This document shows positions 20,599-32,966 of a stretch of 64,000 nucleotides of DNA, piece after piece. Position 1 is the first letter of the stretch. Each line of letters opens with the position of its first letter. Where the stretch lies: positions 1-64,000 of the forward strand of contig JAQFWX010000011.1 of the NCBI GenBank assembly GCA_027605045.1, read 5' to 3'. The stretch comes from Phallus indusiatus (taxonomy: Eukaryota > Basidiomycota > Agaricomycetes > Phallales > Phallaceae). The position numbers and the translations under genes were made by a program. The notes beneath the pieces are model-generated. The model saw only the letters and a program-made list of their open reading frames with translations. It was not told the origin of the DNA and did not search any database.

Positions 20599-22249
20599 TT
20601 AAATCAAGCCAGCGTTTCGTAAATCCCTTTGTAGACGAAGTGCTTGCTCAGTCGCCTCTCTCTGCGAATGTTCTCGCCCGTGTCCCAAAGGCGTAGAAAC
20701 CTCTAGTCCATTCTCGTCTTGCTCGCGCTCCTCGTGTCGAGTCAATGGAATGCCGAACAATGAGAACGGATTGATAACCACATTCCGGTCTAATATGGGG
20801 GTATCGACACCACTGACACCAGCACCTCCGCCTCCACCTCCACCTCTGGTCATCGGCTCGTTTGCGTTTCTGAGGCCGCGCTCCCATCTCTTGACTCTCC
20901 AGTATCCGAGCAAAGAAGTCAATAGGATGAACCAACCCACACTCATCAAAAGGAACGACAGCCATTCTGTCGTTGCGGCAGAGAAGTACCCAGAATACGC
21001 GCCATTGCCGTTCGGTGGATTCGACATGATGGATGTTCCGTTAAATATACTTGCAAGATCAGAATTGTTCGTGTCGAACCATGTGTCTTGCGATCCATCG
21101 TCGAAGCCATCGCCGCCCAATGCGGCCCTGCGTCTAAGGAAGAATGCGTATTGTATGATGGTAATTCCCAATCCAGCCCGAGATCCGAATTTGCTGGCGT
21201 GCGTGCTGTTGATGATAAAGTGAGTCAGATATGGTGAAATACCCGGCATATGAGTATAGCTACTGACGTGTGGAGAAGATACGTAAGGAGGAATCCGACA
21301 AATTGGAAAGATAGCGATATGAGCATCGTCCATGCAAAAGTGAACAGAGAACCGGTCGCTTAGCGAAAAATTACATCAATACATGATAACTTGATAAAGA
21401 GACCATAACAAAACTTACGCATGCCCTCCACTAAAATTTCTCCGTCAAGACCGAGCGATGGCGCATGTATAACAGTCTCGTAATACGCGGGTGCTTGATC
21501 AGCTTGGGCGACAGCATACGAAGGCGGTGCCTCCTTTTGTGATTCTTCAGGTACAACGTGCATACTATCTCCATCTTGTACAACCCTTCCTCTATAATAA
21601 ACGTTAACAAAAAGGGATACGCACACAAGAAAAAAAAAGGAGCTTACCGGGATGGCTTAGCAGTAAGGTTAGCAAATACGCCGTCGTTGTTTGTCCCGCC
21701 ACCTCTCACGGGGCCGGTGTAGCCCTCACCAGTTGGAACTTGCTGGTAATAAGATGGGAGTAAAGCGCCTACGGCTCTTCTGAAAAAGTTGGAGGAAGAG
21801 GCAAAAGCGCCTCCGTGGGGCTGAGGACGAGAAGGGGGTATAACAGGGAATGTGGGTATGATTCCGTTTGTATTTCCGTATTGATTAGGAAGAGCGTAAG
21901 ACGTTGGACCAGGAGGTGAACCTGGTGGAGGGACGGCATAGTCGAATGGGTCAGCTTCAAAGTCGTACGTTCCCGGAAGAGTCTGACGTCGCTGGTGATG
22001 ATGCGTCGGCCTTATCGTTTGACTTTGATGGCTGTGATTATTCTCGGTGCTTGAAAATGGCAGTGTGTTGTCGCCGGCAGCGGTAGGAGATACGGGCGAC
22101 GACGCAGAAGTGTTGCGTGGGTTGAGCGGTGTGGTCTCGCCATGACCTTCCTCATCGTCAGACTCATTATCGGATTGAAACGCAGCGTCCATTTCCCGTT
22201 CAGCATCGTGTGTTAGTGGGTTGGGTACGGGGACATAGCGTCTACTCAT
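20599..22249 (-). CDS. BSD2: BSD2/NEDD4-interacting (Ndfip-like) Golgi/endosomal membrane adaptor
   Basis: The protein matches the NEDD4/Bsd2 family (PF10176), adaptors that recruit HECT ubiquitin ligases (Rsp5/NEDD4) to membrane cargo such as metal transporters. The start at 22249 gives MSRRYVPVPNPLTHDAE, an acidic Ser-rich N-terminal cytosolic part. PY-type motifs follow: LLPSYYQQ, and after intron 1 (ends near 21593), APPSYAVAQ. The family core comes next: GSLFTFAWTMLISLSFQF, GFLLTYLLHT, intron, THASKFGSRAGLGITIIQYA, and a third hydrophobic segment WLSFLLMSVGWFILLTSLLG. That makes three membrane spans. The C-terminal tail is polar and ends at 20599. Three introns are read. It lies convergent to the U2/Q-rich region and appears intact. 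Confidence 0.92.
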
Positions 22250-24390
22250 AATTTGGCCGAGTCGAACAAATTTTCCTTGATTGTCCGCTGTTGCTGTTGA
22301 TGATGATGATGGTGGTGCGGGTGGTCGTGAAGGGAGAGAAAAGGTGCGTGATACTCTTCCAAGTAAAGTGAGAGGGGCAAAGAAAAAGCTTCCTTTTTGC
22401 GGCGCTTAGCGATGCCGATTAGGTCATCGTGTCACGTCGGCATCCGTGCCATCGTCGCAGCAGCCTTTCTTGAGTCAGTTTGCCCTGTGGCCGGCATTGG
22501 CACTGGCCTATAACAATTTATGATTTTGTCCATCATCTATCCAATGTTCTTCAGAAACATCGACGGCTCTCCAGACGATTCCATGTCTCAAATCCCGATT
22601 TGACGCAGTTTCATTCCTCGGGTTTCTCTCTCAGATTGCACTTACGCCATCAAGCTATGATTGGTCCTTTTTGCATAGCTTTACTTGAAAACAACAACGA
22701 CCCAGTCGTACGTCGTACGTCATATTTCATATTAATTAATTTTGTCTCCGACAAACGATTTGTGATTGCTGATTACTTGGTCTGAAGACTATCGGAGATT
22801 CGGTATCCACATTGATGACGACACGCGCGCGCATCGAAAAGAGTTCTCCGTTTCTTTTTATGCCGCTCAAGGAATGAAAAAAATCCCTTCACATCCCTTT
22901 AATTCTCTTCTGAAACTCGGAAGTTGGTGAAGAATGGTTGCCACGAGCTCCCGAAACGCGGCTGCCGCGCGATACATAGCGATACCGAGACCACCATGTC
23001 GCCTCTCTTGGAATTTTGTACACTATCACATCATATCAAACATGTGGTCTTCACATGGATCACCGCCCTCCTTGCATTAGAGATGATATTGCACATATAC
23101 ATATGTGCATCTCGTACACACCGGTGTTCCGTCTGGAGACCGCTGCGCTGATCGAATAACTGGGTTTTCTGTGGCTTCTTCTTCTTTTCGTCTCAAATTC
23201 AAGTCCAAGTTGATTCCATCTGATGTCTGGGCACTCTTTCTGATGTGAAAAAAAGGTACCGAGCTAGGACGCGGTTCCTAAACACTGTAGGAAAACCAAG
23301 ACTGACATTTTGCCTGTCCTTACTCGATCCTTGTATTTTTACGCGTCCGATCCAAAATCAGAACGTCTAAATGGTTGGCGCCAACTTTATCATTCTATTA
23401 TGTGTTTTCATGGTGCTGATAATGTTTAACAATCTCAAAGACACCATAAGTGTGGTCGAAGTTTATTTAGTCTGAATGGAATTTCTGGACCTTCATCTGA
23501 TTGAGAAGAACTCTGTTATGTACGTCCGAAATAAGTTATAATAGCTTTTAACACTGATGGTTTTGTTTCTAGTTTATGGAAATATGATTGCATTTCTTAG
23601 GTAGTCAACTATCAACCCTGCCCGGCCACCAAAATCTTGGAGATTACACCGATCCTCAGATGCCGGAATGTACACCCCTAAGCCCTACGGGTCGCCGCAG
23701 GTCCTGTTCCCTAGCTTAGTATTGCGCTGTTGGGGAACGTGAGGCTCGCTGTTTGGGTACACTAGCTTGAGGGGCCACTACTAGAGTAGCAGCGAATGTA
23801 TCATTGAATGCCTGTGCGTGGTAAAAAGTACGACAATTCCCATATTCATGTTTTATTGTATTTTCGTACCAGGACCAAGATTTCACTCTGATTAAAAGGC
23901 CGACATGTCGAAATAAGTCTTCAAAATCAAGTGGTTGAGTACGTAGTTTCAAGTTTTCTAACTCTATGAAGTGATTTTATATCATCTCAAGTAGACTCAT
24001 ATACTATATGCACGTGTTCTGAGCTCAATAATAAGGAAAAAGATGTGATTCATGTGAACGTGCGCAGACTGTATCTTCTGCGCGAAAGTTTATTATTACT
24101 ACTAGTAGGTCTCAAAGTCTGATATACACTAAACAACTCGCAAGGACTGATTATCTTCAACTAGTCGTATTAAATCATTGTGAATCTGTGAATCCTAGAA
24201 TTAGGATGAAACCTCCGAGAAGTGTTGAGTCTTGCGATTGTGCATTGTCCACTACTCGATTCACTTTCAGGACAGAAACATTTAAATTGTCATGATAAAG
24301 AAACAAACTACATATTCTAAATTCTGTTTGTTGTTCATTGCTGCAATCATTCTTCAAAGCCAAGTTGACCGCATACGCTATTTACGTGGC
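22250..24390. other. Intergenic; partly a duplicate of methyltransferase flanking sequence
   Basis: Positions 23160-23470 are similar to 25800-26075 (the 5' flank of MT1), and 24225-24370 to 26100-26230. So this was copied with the methyltransferase unit. About 740 bases (23480-24220) have no counterpart in the other copy, either an insertion here or a deletion there. Frames at 22480-22785 and 22924-23151 have no support. No gene is called. Confidence 0.5.
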
Positions 24391-25514
24391 TCAAATCCTT
24401 GTTATGCTCCATGTATGAAAATGAAACCGAGAATCACTCAGTATTAAAAGCTCATCCCTGCACTCTACTGTGGTTTCCAGTGATACCTGATCGGGCGTGA
24501 AAGGGCCATCTGGTCCAGTCCAGAGCTTCTTCCAGCTAACTGGTGAATGGGCAAACGCGGGATCCCCTCGACTTGTGTATCGTATTCTCCCCAGCTTATC
24601 CTCTTCGGCATCGGATGCACCGGGGTGATAACCGAATATAATGGAACCAGGAACAGGAGAAAGTAAAGATGCGAAAAGATGAGCTAGCTGACTTTGCTTG
24701 TCCTCCAAGAATAAATGGAAGAACATGGAGGCGTAAATTACAGAGACGTGATGTTGAAGTGGTGTCAAAGATTTCAAAGATGTGAGTGGAGGAGGAGAAT
24801 CAACAATCTCAGCAGCCGTCGCGAGATGCAGTACGCCGGGGCGAAGGAGATTGGGGTCAAAAATATCGCCATGAAGAAATGGAACGGGGAATGTTTCCGG
24901 TGTCGTTTTAAATAGTTTATGTCCGACCGGCCAAAAATCTGAGAAGGAATGAGAATGGTGAGGTGGCCTTGTAGAATGACTTACCGGCAACTAAATCAGA
25001 GGCTATTATATTTTCTATGGGATATCCATCTGCAATAGCTAATCGAGAATCACCACCGACTACAGGTCGTGAACCTTAGATTCATAACATTCAACTACAT
25101 ATAAGAGACCTCATTTCATACCACAGCATGGAAGTTCAAGGAAAATCGCTTGTTTACGTTCTTGTCCAAGCTTGAGAACATGTTTATACGCAGGGTGTTG
25201 CCCAATCCTGAGCCTAAATCCAATAATCAATAAAACATCCGCAGGACCCAGGAGAGTGACATTAATAATGACTTCGCAAATTCGAATAAATTAATACAGC
25301 CGTAAGGGTGAAGCTGAGGGGTATTATACAATGAGATTCAGATAGCTAAGTGCAATGACCAAGTTTGGAAACATACGGCGTAAGCTTCAGAGCGAATCTG
25401 TAGCAAGTGCTGCTTGAGCTCCTCGTCGTCCTGAACCCCTTTGATTAGACGTTTCAGTAATTTGGCCTCTTCGGACGAGACGCTGTATTCTGCAGTTGGG
25501 AGATTTTGAGTCAT
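24391..25514 (-). CDS. SAM-dependent methyltransferase, tandem copy MT1
   Basis: A class I SAM-dependent methyltransferase of the small fungal type (AusD-like group), substrate unknown. Five exons are read. Exon 1 from 25514 gives MTQNLPTAEYSVSSEE and ends RSEAYA. A tiny exon follows (HPYGCINLFEFA), then KLRIGQHPAYKHVLKLG ending LELPCC. Next comes VGGDSRLAIADGYPIENII (motif I equivalent of the usual CCxGxD with the following acidic SD), and the last exon opens DFWPVGHKLFKTTPETF. That exon contains HGDIFDPNLL and SVIYASMFFHLF (post-motif II), and ends FHFHTWSITRI at 24391. About 298 residues, no break seen. It is the first of three co-directional paralogues about 1.9 kb apart. AusD-like enzymes often act in natural-product pathways, but no other biosynthetic gene lies here. 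Confidence 0.88.
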
Positions 25515-25657
25515 GCTTGCTTATTATTTTCCTCGATAACGCATTGCCCAGGGAGTATTTTTGTACTAGTTTCAGTCGTGAGTTCCTGAGAAACTTGGAA
25601 TCGGCACTATATTCAAGCAGATTCTCAATTTACTATAACTAAATTTAAGCCCGAGTT

Positions 25658-25704
25658 GATCGCCCGGCGTGATCGTCCTCCAATCCTGCTTGATCGTCTG
25701 TGGG
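25658..25704 (-). promoter_or_regulatory. Conserved upstream block of MT1 with paired TGATCG motifs
   Basis: The block CGGCGTGATCGTCCTCCAAT then CTTGATCGTCTGTG lies about 144 bases before the MT1 start. It recurs upstream of MT2 and MT3. Two TGATCG words about 20 bases apart are the constant core. A transcription-factor site is inferred, not shown. Confidence 0.45.
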
Positions 25705-26246
25705 AAGTTGCGTTCTTTCGTTGTACGTACAAGGCATTACGTCACGGTTTCCTTATTTTATTTTTGGTTGCACGTTTCCAAAGCAGTGGCAACAAACCGC
25801 TTGCACTGAGTTTTCAGTGGCTTCTCCTTCTTTTCGTCTCAAATTTAAGTTGATTCCACCTGATATCTGGGCACTCTGATGTTGAAAAAAAAGGTACCAA
25901 GCCGGGAAGGCACTAGTGATTGCCGTAGGAAAACCAAGACTGACATTCTCCCTGTTCTTACCAAGTCCTTCCACTCTATACATCAGATATAATTGAATCT
26001 TTTCAAAGGTATTTTCGTTTTTTTTATTGCGTATTTTTATCCTCATGACTTTCATCAGCCTCAAAGACAGCCCAATTGTGAGTAATCACCATGCTATGGT
26101 AAGTCTTGCGATTGTGCATTGTCTACCTGAAACACTCGACCTCAATTTAGGACAGGAACGTTTGAATTAACATATGTATTCTAAGTTCTGGCAGTGCCCC
26201 GTCATATGCTAGAATCATTCTTCAAGTTGACCGCGTACTACGTAGC

Positions 26247-27368
26247 TCAATTCCTGGTTATGCTCCACGTATGAAAATAAAACGGAGAATCACTCAGTAC
26301 CATGATGTCATCCCTTCGTTCAGCTACAACTTCCAGCGACACCTGATCAGGCGTGAACGGGCCATCTGGTCCAGTCCAGAGCTTCCTCCAGCTAGTTGGT
26401 GAATGAGCAAACACAGGATTCCCTCGACTTGTGTATCGAACTCTTCCCAGTTTATCTTCTTCAGCATCCGAAGCACCAGCCTGATAGCCGAATATAATGG
26501 AACCAGGAACAGGAGAAAGTAAAGATGCGAAAAGATGAGCTAGCTGGCTTTGCTTCTCCTCCAAGAATAGATGGAAGAACAGGGAAGCGTAAATTACGGA
26601 GACGTGATGCTGGAGTGGTGTCAGAGATTTCAAAGATGTGAGTGCAGGAGGAGAATCAACAATCTCGGCAGCTGTCGCGAGATGAGCTACGCCGGGGCGA
26701 AGGAGATTGGAGTCAAAAATGTCGCCTGGAAGAAATGGGACAGGGAATGTCTCCGGTGTCGTTTTGAAAAGCTTATGTCCAGTTGGCCAAAAATCTAAAA
26801 GGGGATGAAAAAGGTGGGATGATTTTTAGAACAACTTACCAGCAACTAAGTCAGAGACTATCACATTTTCTATGGGATATCCATCTGCAATAGCCAGTCG
26901 AGAATCGCCACCGACTACAGGTTGTGAACTGTGAGTGCACTATTATCCGATTTGAAGACCTTACATATTACATACCGCAACATGGTAGTTCAAGGAAAAT
27001 TGCCTGTTTGCGTTCTCGTCCAAGCTTGAGAACATGTTTATACGCAGGGTGTTGTCCAATTCTAAGCCTAAATCCAATAATTAATAAAACATCCGCAGGA
27101 TCCAGGAGAGTGACGTTAATAACTTCGCAAATTCGAATAAATTGATGCAGGTGTAAGGGTGAAGCTAAGGGGTAATATTATACAATGAGATTCAGATAGC
27201 TAAGTGCAATGACCAAGTTTGGAAACATACGGCGTAAGCTTCAGAACGAATCTGTAGCAAGTGCTGCTTGAGCTCCTCATCGTCCTGAACCCCTTTGATT
27301 AGACGTTTCAACAATTTGGCGTCTTCGGATGAGATGCTGTATTCTGCAGTTGGGAGATTTTGAGTCAT
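26247..27368 (-). CDS. SAM-dependent methyltransferase, tandem copy MT2
   Basis: The structure is the same five exons as MT1, starting at 27368 (MTQNLPTAEYSISSED) and ending FYFHTWSITRN at 26247. The SAM-binding region (VGGDSRLAIADGYP, IVSDLVAD), GDIFDSNLL and SVIYASLFFHLF are all present and in frame. The last exon is open from its acceptor, although it lacks an early Met, so it must be read as spliced. Close DNA similarity to MT1, including introns, indicates the most recent duplication of the three. Confidence 0.88.
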
Positions 27369-27508
27369 GCTTTGCTTATCGTTTTTCTCGACAGCGCATT
27401 GCCCAAGGGGTATTTTTGTACTAGTTTGAGTCGTAAGCTCCTGAGAAACTTGGAATCGGCATTATGTTCAAGCAGATTCTAATTTACTAAACTAAATTTG
27501 AGTCCGAC

Positions 27509-27555
27509 TTGATCGCCCGACGTGATCGTCCTCCAATCCGACTTGATCGTCTGTG
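27509..27555 (-). promoter_or_regulatory. Conserved upstream block of MT2 with paired TGATCG motifs
   Basis: It is nearly identical to the MT1 block (CGACGTGATCGTCCTCCAAT then CTTGATCGTCTGTG), about 141 bases before the MT2 start. Because the MT1 and MT2 flanks are globally similar, this pair alone is weak evidence; the MT3 match is what makes it notable. Confidence 0.45.
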
Positions 27556-28201
27556 AGAAGTTCTTTCGTGTAAGTACGTACAAAGCATTACGTTACCATT
27601 CTCCTTGATTTTTTATTTTGGTTGCACGTCTCTAGCCTGAGGGCAGCAATGAACGGGATCGAAGTTGAAAACTGACGTTGCAAAGTTTTGGGAATATCGT
27701 TCGTCAAATGCCTTATTGACACACATGAGAGTCATTCGTAGACTGTAGGGGTTCAATATATGCTCCTCTTTGAGGAGATTGAGCATGCCTGTGCCCGCGT
27801 CATAATAATACTTTTTTCATCCGCTCTTTCACCTGACCACGAAACGAAAACAACAGCATTGTTTTCAGATTAGGTATCCCGAAACCCTCTCAGTTTCTCT
27901 TCCGTATTTCATGAACATATAGCCAATGCTGATCAAAATAAATTCGATATGACCTGTTCCCGTACCGGAGTCCCGAGCTCCTGTCAAAAAAATTCGCGTC
28001 GTTTCTTGCCAAGCAATTGGGATTTTCAGGTCAATGCCGATACGAATTTATCAAACCAGTCTTCTTATTCTTAAGCAACTGGGATGAAAATGTTGCCATT
28101 TCACGTACAAAACTACTTTATGTGAAACAAAAGGAAACTTTATGTATGTATACCCAAGATTGTAGGCATATTTGTTCTCTTTCTCTACGCCGGCATATAG
28201 C

Positions 28202-29310
28202 TTAAACTCTAGTTATACTCCATACGTGAAAATAATGTTTGGGATCAGCTCCCTTAATAACCAGGGCTGTTTGTCTTGCAATGGTTTCGAAAGTGATCTG
28301 GTCGGGCGTGAAGGGGCCGTCTGCACCAGTCCAGAGCTCTTTCCAAGTAGCAGGGGAGTTATCAAAGGTAGCGTATCCTCGACCTGTAATTCGGCTTCTT
28401 CCGTTTTTGTCCTCTTCAGTATCGGAAGCGCCGGAATGGTAACCAAATATAATTGAACCAGGAACTGGAGAAAGCAAGGAAGCGAAAAGATGGGCCAGCT
28501 GAGCTTGCTTCTCTTTCTCGAATAAATGGAAAAACAAGGAAGCATAGATTATAGAGACGTGATGTTGTAATGGTGTCAAAGAAGTCAGAGACTTGAGCGG
28601 AGGAGAATCAGTAATTTCAGCCGTTGTGGGAAGAGGAGGCACTCCCGGGCGAAGGAAATTAGGGTCAAAAATGTCACCTGGAAGAAATGGAACAGGGTAT
28701 GTTTCCGGCGTCGTTTTGAAGAGTTTATGTCCGATTGGCCAATAGTCTACAAAAAACGAAGAGAAGAATAAAAGCTTTGAGGTGTCTGAAACGGCTTACC
28801 GGCAACTATATCAGACGTTATCACATTTTCTCTGGGATATCCGTCCATGATAGCTAATCGAGAATCTCCTCCGACTAATGGTAGTGAATATGTTGAAACG
28901 TCGAAATATAGGCTATTGACATACCACAGCATGGTAACTCGAGAAAAATTGCGTCTTTCCGCTCTTTTCCAAGTTTAAGGACATATTTATATGCAGGGTG
29001 TTTAGCAATTCTGAGTCTGATTAAAAAAAATAAGCACTTGGCGGAATCCAGCATCGTGTAAGTATTAAATCACCTCGCAAATTCGAATGCATTAATACAC
29101 ATGTAAGGCTGTGCCTAAGACGATATGAGACGGCGGTACAGACGGGAAGAAAGAACGGAAACATACAGCGTAGGCTTCAGAGCGAATTTGTAACAAGTGC
29201 TGCTTGAGCTCTTCGTCGTCCTGAATTCCTCCAATTAGGCGTTTCAACAGGCTGGCGTCTTCAGAGGATACGCTGTACTCTGCACTCAATGGGGGTGTTT
29301 CAGCTGACAT
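28202..29310 (-). CDS. SAM-dependent methyltransferase, tandem copy MT3 (most divergent)
   Basis: It starts at 29310 (MSAETPPLSAEYSVSSED) and ends HYFHVWSITRV at 28202, with the same exon boundaries as MT1 and MT2. It keeps VGGDSRLAIMDGYPRENVI, SDIVAG, YWPIGHKLFKTTPETYP, GDIFDPNFL and SIIYASLFFHLF. Amino-acid differences are spread through the C-terminal third (for example GRSRITGRGYATF in place of GRIRYTSRGDPAF), the region likely to shape the acceptor pocket. That is consistent with substrate divergence after an older duplication. No break is seen. Confidence 0.88.
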
Positions 29311-29420
29311 GACTTGCTACAGCGACTTTTCTTCTGTTGTAGACAGAACAGCTAACAGTTTTATAGCTTTCGAAAGACGCGAGGCACTTCAGAATTTCGA
29401 AACCCGTCCGATGGCCCGGG

Positions 29421-29460
29421 CCCGACGTGATCGCCCCCGAATCCGGTTTGATCGTCTGTC
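29421..29460 (-). promoter_or_regulatory. Conserved upstream block of MT3 with paired TGATCG motifs
   Basis: CCCGACGTGATCGCCCCCGA then TTTGATCGTCTGTC lies about 111 bases before the MT3 start. The surrounding sequence is otherwise diverged from the MT1 and MT2 flanks, so the retained block is a better candidate for a functional site. Confidence 0.5.
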
Positions 29461-32226
29461 ATCTATTTGACCCTAAGCATTAACTTTGCAGTGGCACGAA
29501 CAGCGGTTCTAATTTTATGTAGAAGCGTGTTATTCTCTCCCAGTGTGAATCCGTCGAAGGCGAGGGAAGTGGGACAATCGACAAAATCGATGACTAGTGT
29601 GAACATGTGACACGCAAACATAACGCGAACGGACAAGCGACGCCGCAACTTGCCGAGAAAAATTTCTGCTCTCAGCGCAATCTTATTCATCTTGGGGTTC
29701 AAGTTGAAGTCTTCGCCCCCAAGTGACCTCTTCCTTTTTTCACGACAGTTGTTCATATGTTTGCGCAATTTTATATCATTACGAAAGCCTAAAGAATATG
29801 ATTTCAGACTTTCAGTCCCTAGCACTCTAACATACCCTTCTCTTCGTTCTCTTATTAATTGGCACATTGGAGGTCCAGGCTCGGTCCTCAGCTGTTCAAA
29901 CATTCATCGATTATTCGTCTTTCATGCAACACCCATACCAATGACGTTGGCTAGTGTCTACGGTTGATGGTTTGCTTTTATTCTAGCTGTACATGTCCCT
30001 AACTTTCTGATAACCTTAATTCCAGGCCGTTCAATGTCCTTCATGCTCTGGACACCGATTTTTCTATCATTTTATCATTTTACTTGCCACCCGAAAAGCA
30101 AAGAGACGTACCGATAGTAACGTCTTCAAAGTTCTATCGCCCTAAGTTCACACGCGCAATGTCAAGACTGTTTTCAAATGCTGCACAATTATAGCAAGTT
30201 GAAATTATTTTATGGAACCTTCTTCATTACATCTAGCTCCCCTGTTTTCTGCAACTAAATAAATGATAATCCTATATATAGCTTTAATGGTCCCATCGGG
30301 CCTTAGCTTCACTGATAACGCCCCGGCAGCGAAGCAAATGGGCTGGTAAACCAACAGAGAGTAATTCTTATAATGCGGACATCCTGTTGGGAAAAGCTAT
30401 ACTAAATGGAGTCGCCTTTAGGAATGTTTCCAGTTCTTTCTGCTAACTTATCATGACTATCAACTTCGAATCTTCTCCTTGATTTTATCTGCACCGCAAT
30501 ACGACCGGATTGCAGTAAAATCAGCATGAAAAAACCCACGCTCGTCCCCAAGTTCTCAAAAATCAAATTATACCTCGAGTTCTGGTTTATGACAGCACGT
30601 GTCTCAGTCTCTGACAATTCGCGTTAGAACCAGAAGACTATGCTTTTTCAAATTAAACCACAGCACTGATCAGCCACACTGCCATACTGAGCGTACTGGT
30701 GGGAAAGTCGAACTCGAGAAGGATTTAACCTACAGGCTTATCATGTATGGCCATCAACTCGATCAAAGCAATCAATTTTTTCCGAAGAAAACAATGATTA
30801 TCATCATGTGCATCGATCCCTTGCCCTGAAAGATACGATGACGGTGCGTAATATGCATTAGTTTGCACACTTAGCGAAGAAGAGCAGACGAGCAAGGGCC
30901 TTCTTGCTAAGGTTTAAGGGTCACTAATTTCTACTTCTTTTAATCCTTTGTCCCTTTTACTGAGGTCCTAGCTAATATACCCACGGTGGTGTTCTTCTCT
31001 CCTTTTTTCTCAAGCGAGAGGGGCGCTCACAAAAAATCCCAAAGCCGAATTCCGCTCTGTGGGAGCTCGAGAATTTAAATGCCATACGACCATCCTACCC
31101 GGAATAGCCAGTTTCAGCCAGGTCTTCTAATATGCCTCGCGTTTGATGGAAAATGTATTCGCATGGAGGAACCGGTTCAGTGCAAATATCTCGGTTGCCT
31201 GTACTATCGTACCACATTATAGACGATTTTGATTGACGGAGCCTTTTGCAACTCAACATCAGATTCTCAGATGTCGCCTGTCCAATCAAATTTCACACGA
31301 ATATTGACCTTGATCAACAATAGACCTCAAATGGAAAAGATCTTCATGAGAAAATATAGTTGTAGCCCAAGGTTTGCTTTATTGTGTATGCTATCACATG
31401 ACGTGCATATACGAAGAGAATAAGTAATTGATTCAGATACAGCCTCAATTCCGTGCCATCAAGCGCATATACATATGTGTCAAGACAGGTTCTTGAATTC
31501 GAAATATGCATACCTACTTCTCTCAAATGGTTGCAGACGAGAGACCGGGCTTCGCATCATGCTGCATTAAACCATCAGAAACATCTGTACTGCGACGAGC
31601 GCGATTTCCCATCGGCTAATCCTTAAACGACTCGTCAGCATCTGACGTTTACCTAAAAGGTCGAGGATGCGTTGGTTCTTATCCCTGTGATTTTTTCAAG
31701 GGCACTGACCCGAGAGACAAGATGACACTTTTTTTCCATGCCTACGCGAACTTGCGAATTTGCAGGCGCAAACGTTCAGGCGCATGTTGACATCGGCATT
31801 GTGATGTGGCGTATCACTCTCTGGCTCACCCCAGTATACCAGGTATGTTTGTACGACACCTGGTTTATTATATAGCTTATATAGCTTCGACTTCTCGATA
31901 AGAAATATACATGGTTTGGCGCATGGTTTGGCGCACGGCAAGAGGCGATAAGGATAGAAATATGCATATATACTACGGCTTCGTTTCATTATTCCCCGGA
32001 AGTAAACCTTCCTTCTCCACAAAAAACCTTGGGTCTTTAATAAAGCAACGTAGGATAATTACTTCGCGTAGAGAAAGCCTGCACACACACATACAAAATA
32101 CATAACCATAAGCCATAAGCGTAATGCCCTTCTCTTCTTGTAGCTATAGATTTTAGAATTAAAATTATGCAGGTTTCCAATGTGAACCATGGCTCGGCAG
32201 ATTCAAGCGCAAATTGTGCACATGTA
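29461..32226. other. Gene-poor interval; no supported gene
   Basis: Two opposing frames overlap at 29463-29967 (146 and 105 codons) and resemble nothing known; one must be a shadow and neither has splice context. The rest is AT-rich with many short frames and no recognisable domain, tRNA or repeat structure. Confidence 0.5.
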
Positions 32227-32966
32227 CGGCGGCCCAAACGCGCCAGGTCAAAAACCCATGAATTCTTGAATTTTTATTTGATGTCCCTAGTATCTCAGAT
32301 TATCCCGTGCCTAAATTTATCCTTCTTTTTGATTACGTAAGCAACTCTAAGCCGAGCGGTGATTCGGCATAGTACAAGGCAGCTAAGCCGGAGATCAACA
32401 AGCGCGTAATGCGACGCATGTGACAGCTCATAATCCACTCTTCCTCAAATATTGCGGGTATATGATTGACCTGAGTTTGAGCCAGATGAACTTCCAGCTC
32501 TTTTTTAGTTTCTTGATTAATAGTATAAGGGAGTGAGTCTCATCGAAAGTTAGGAAGACCTTAGCCGATTCGGAGTTCGGCTCTGAGCCGAGCTGAGTTA
32601 TTTTTTCGGCAGTCGGCAACCTTTTACCTTAGCGCCGGTATTACATGAGGAAACGACTAAAGCAGACTTTACCGTGTAAGCATTATTTTTCACGTCTCAA
32701 GCCTATTTTCTATGAATTATTCCCACTTTCCCTGTTTTATCAAATGTCTACATGCATTTTTAGACTGATAAACATTGAAATTAACGTTTTTCCTCTGGCG
32801 TTGTGTGACTTTGTGTACGTGCTTTGCCGCATTGTCTCACGTTAGGCGTCGAAAAATCGGTCATAATGTGAGTAGTTCAATTACACGAAGGGGGGATACT
32901 ATAATCCTATAAGTCAAAAAATCATGAATTTACGGGTTTTTTTGACCTGGCGCGTTTGGGCCGCCG
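32227..32966. mobile_element. Non-autonomous TIR element, 740 bp, flanked by TA
   Basis: The left end (32227-32257) starts CGGCGGCCCAAACGCGCCAG and the right end (32934-32966) is its reverse complement apart from a two-base difference in an A run. Weaker inverted similarity continues inward for another ~15-20 bases (ATGAATT). Both sides carry TA (32225-32226 and 32967-32968), as expected for a Tc1-mariner-type target duplication. The interior has only short frames and no transposase motif, so it would depend on an element elsewhere. Alternative superfamilies using TA cannot be excluded. Confidence 0.75.

Noticed and set aside
24391..29310. The methyltransferase triplet as a full biosynthetic gene cluster
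   Set aside because: No polyketide or peptide synthase, terpene cyclase, P450 or transporter lies nearby, so only a tandem family is supported.
29463..29967. Opposed 146- and 105-codon frames as a possible gene
   Set aside because: No domain, no introns and no conserved neighbour; at most one could be real and nothing favours either.
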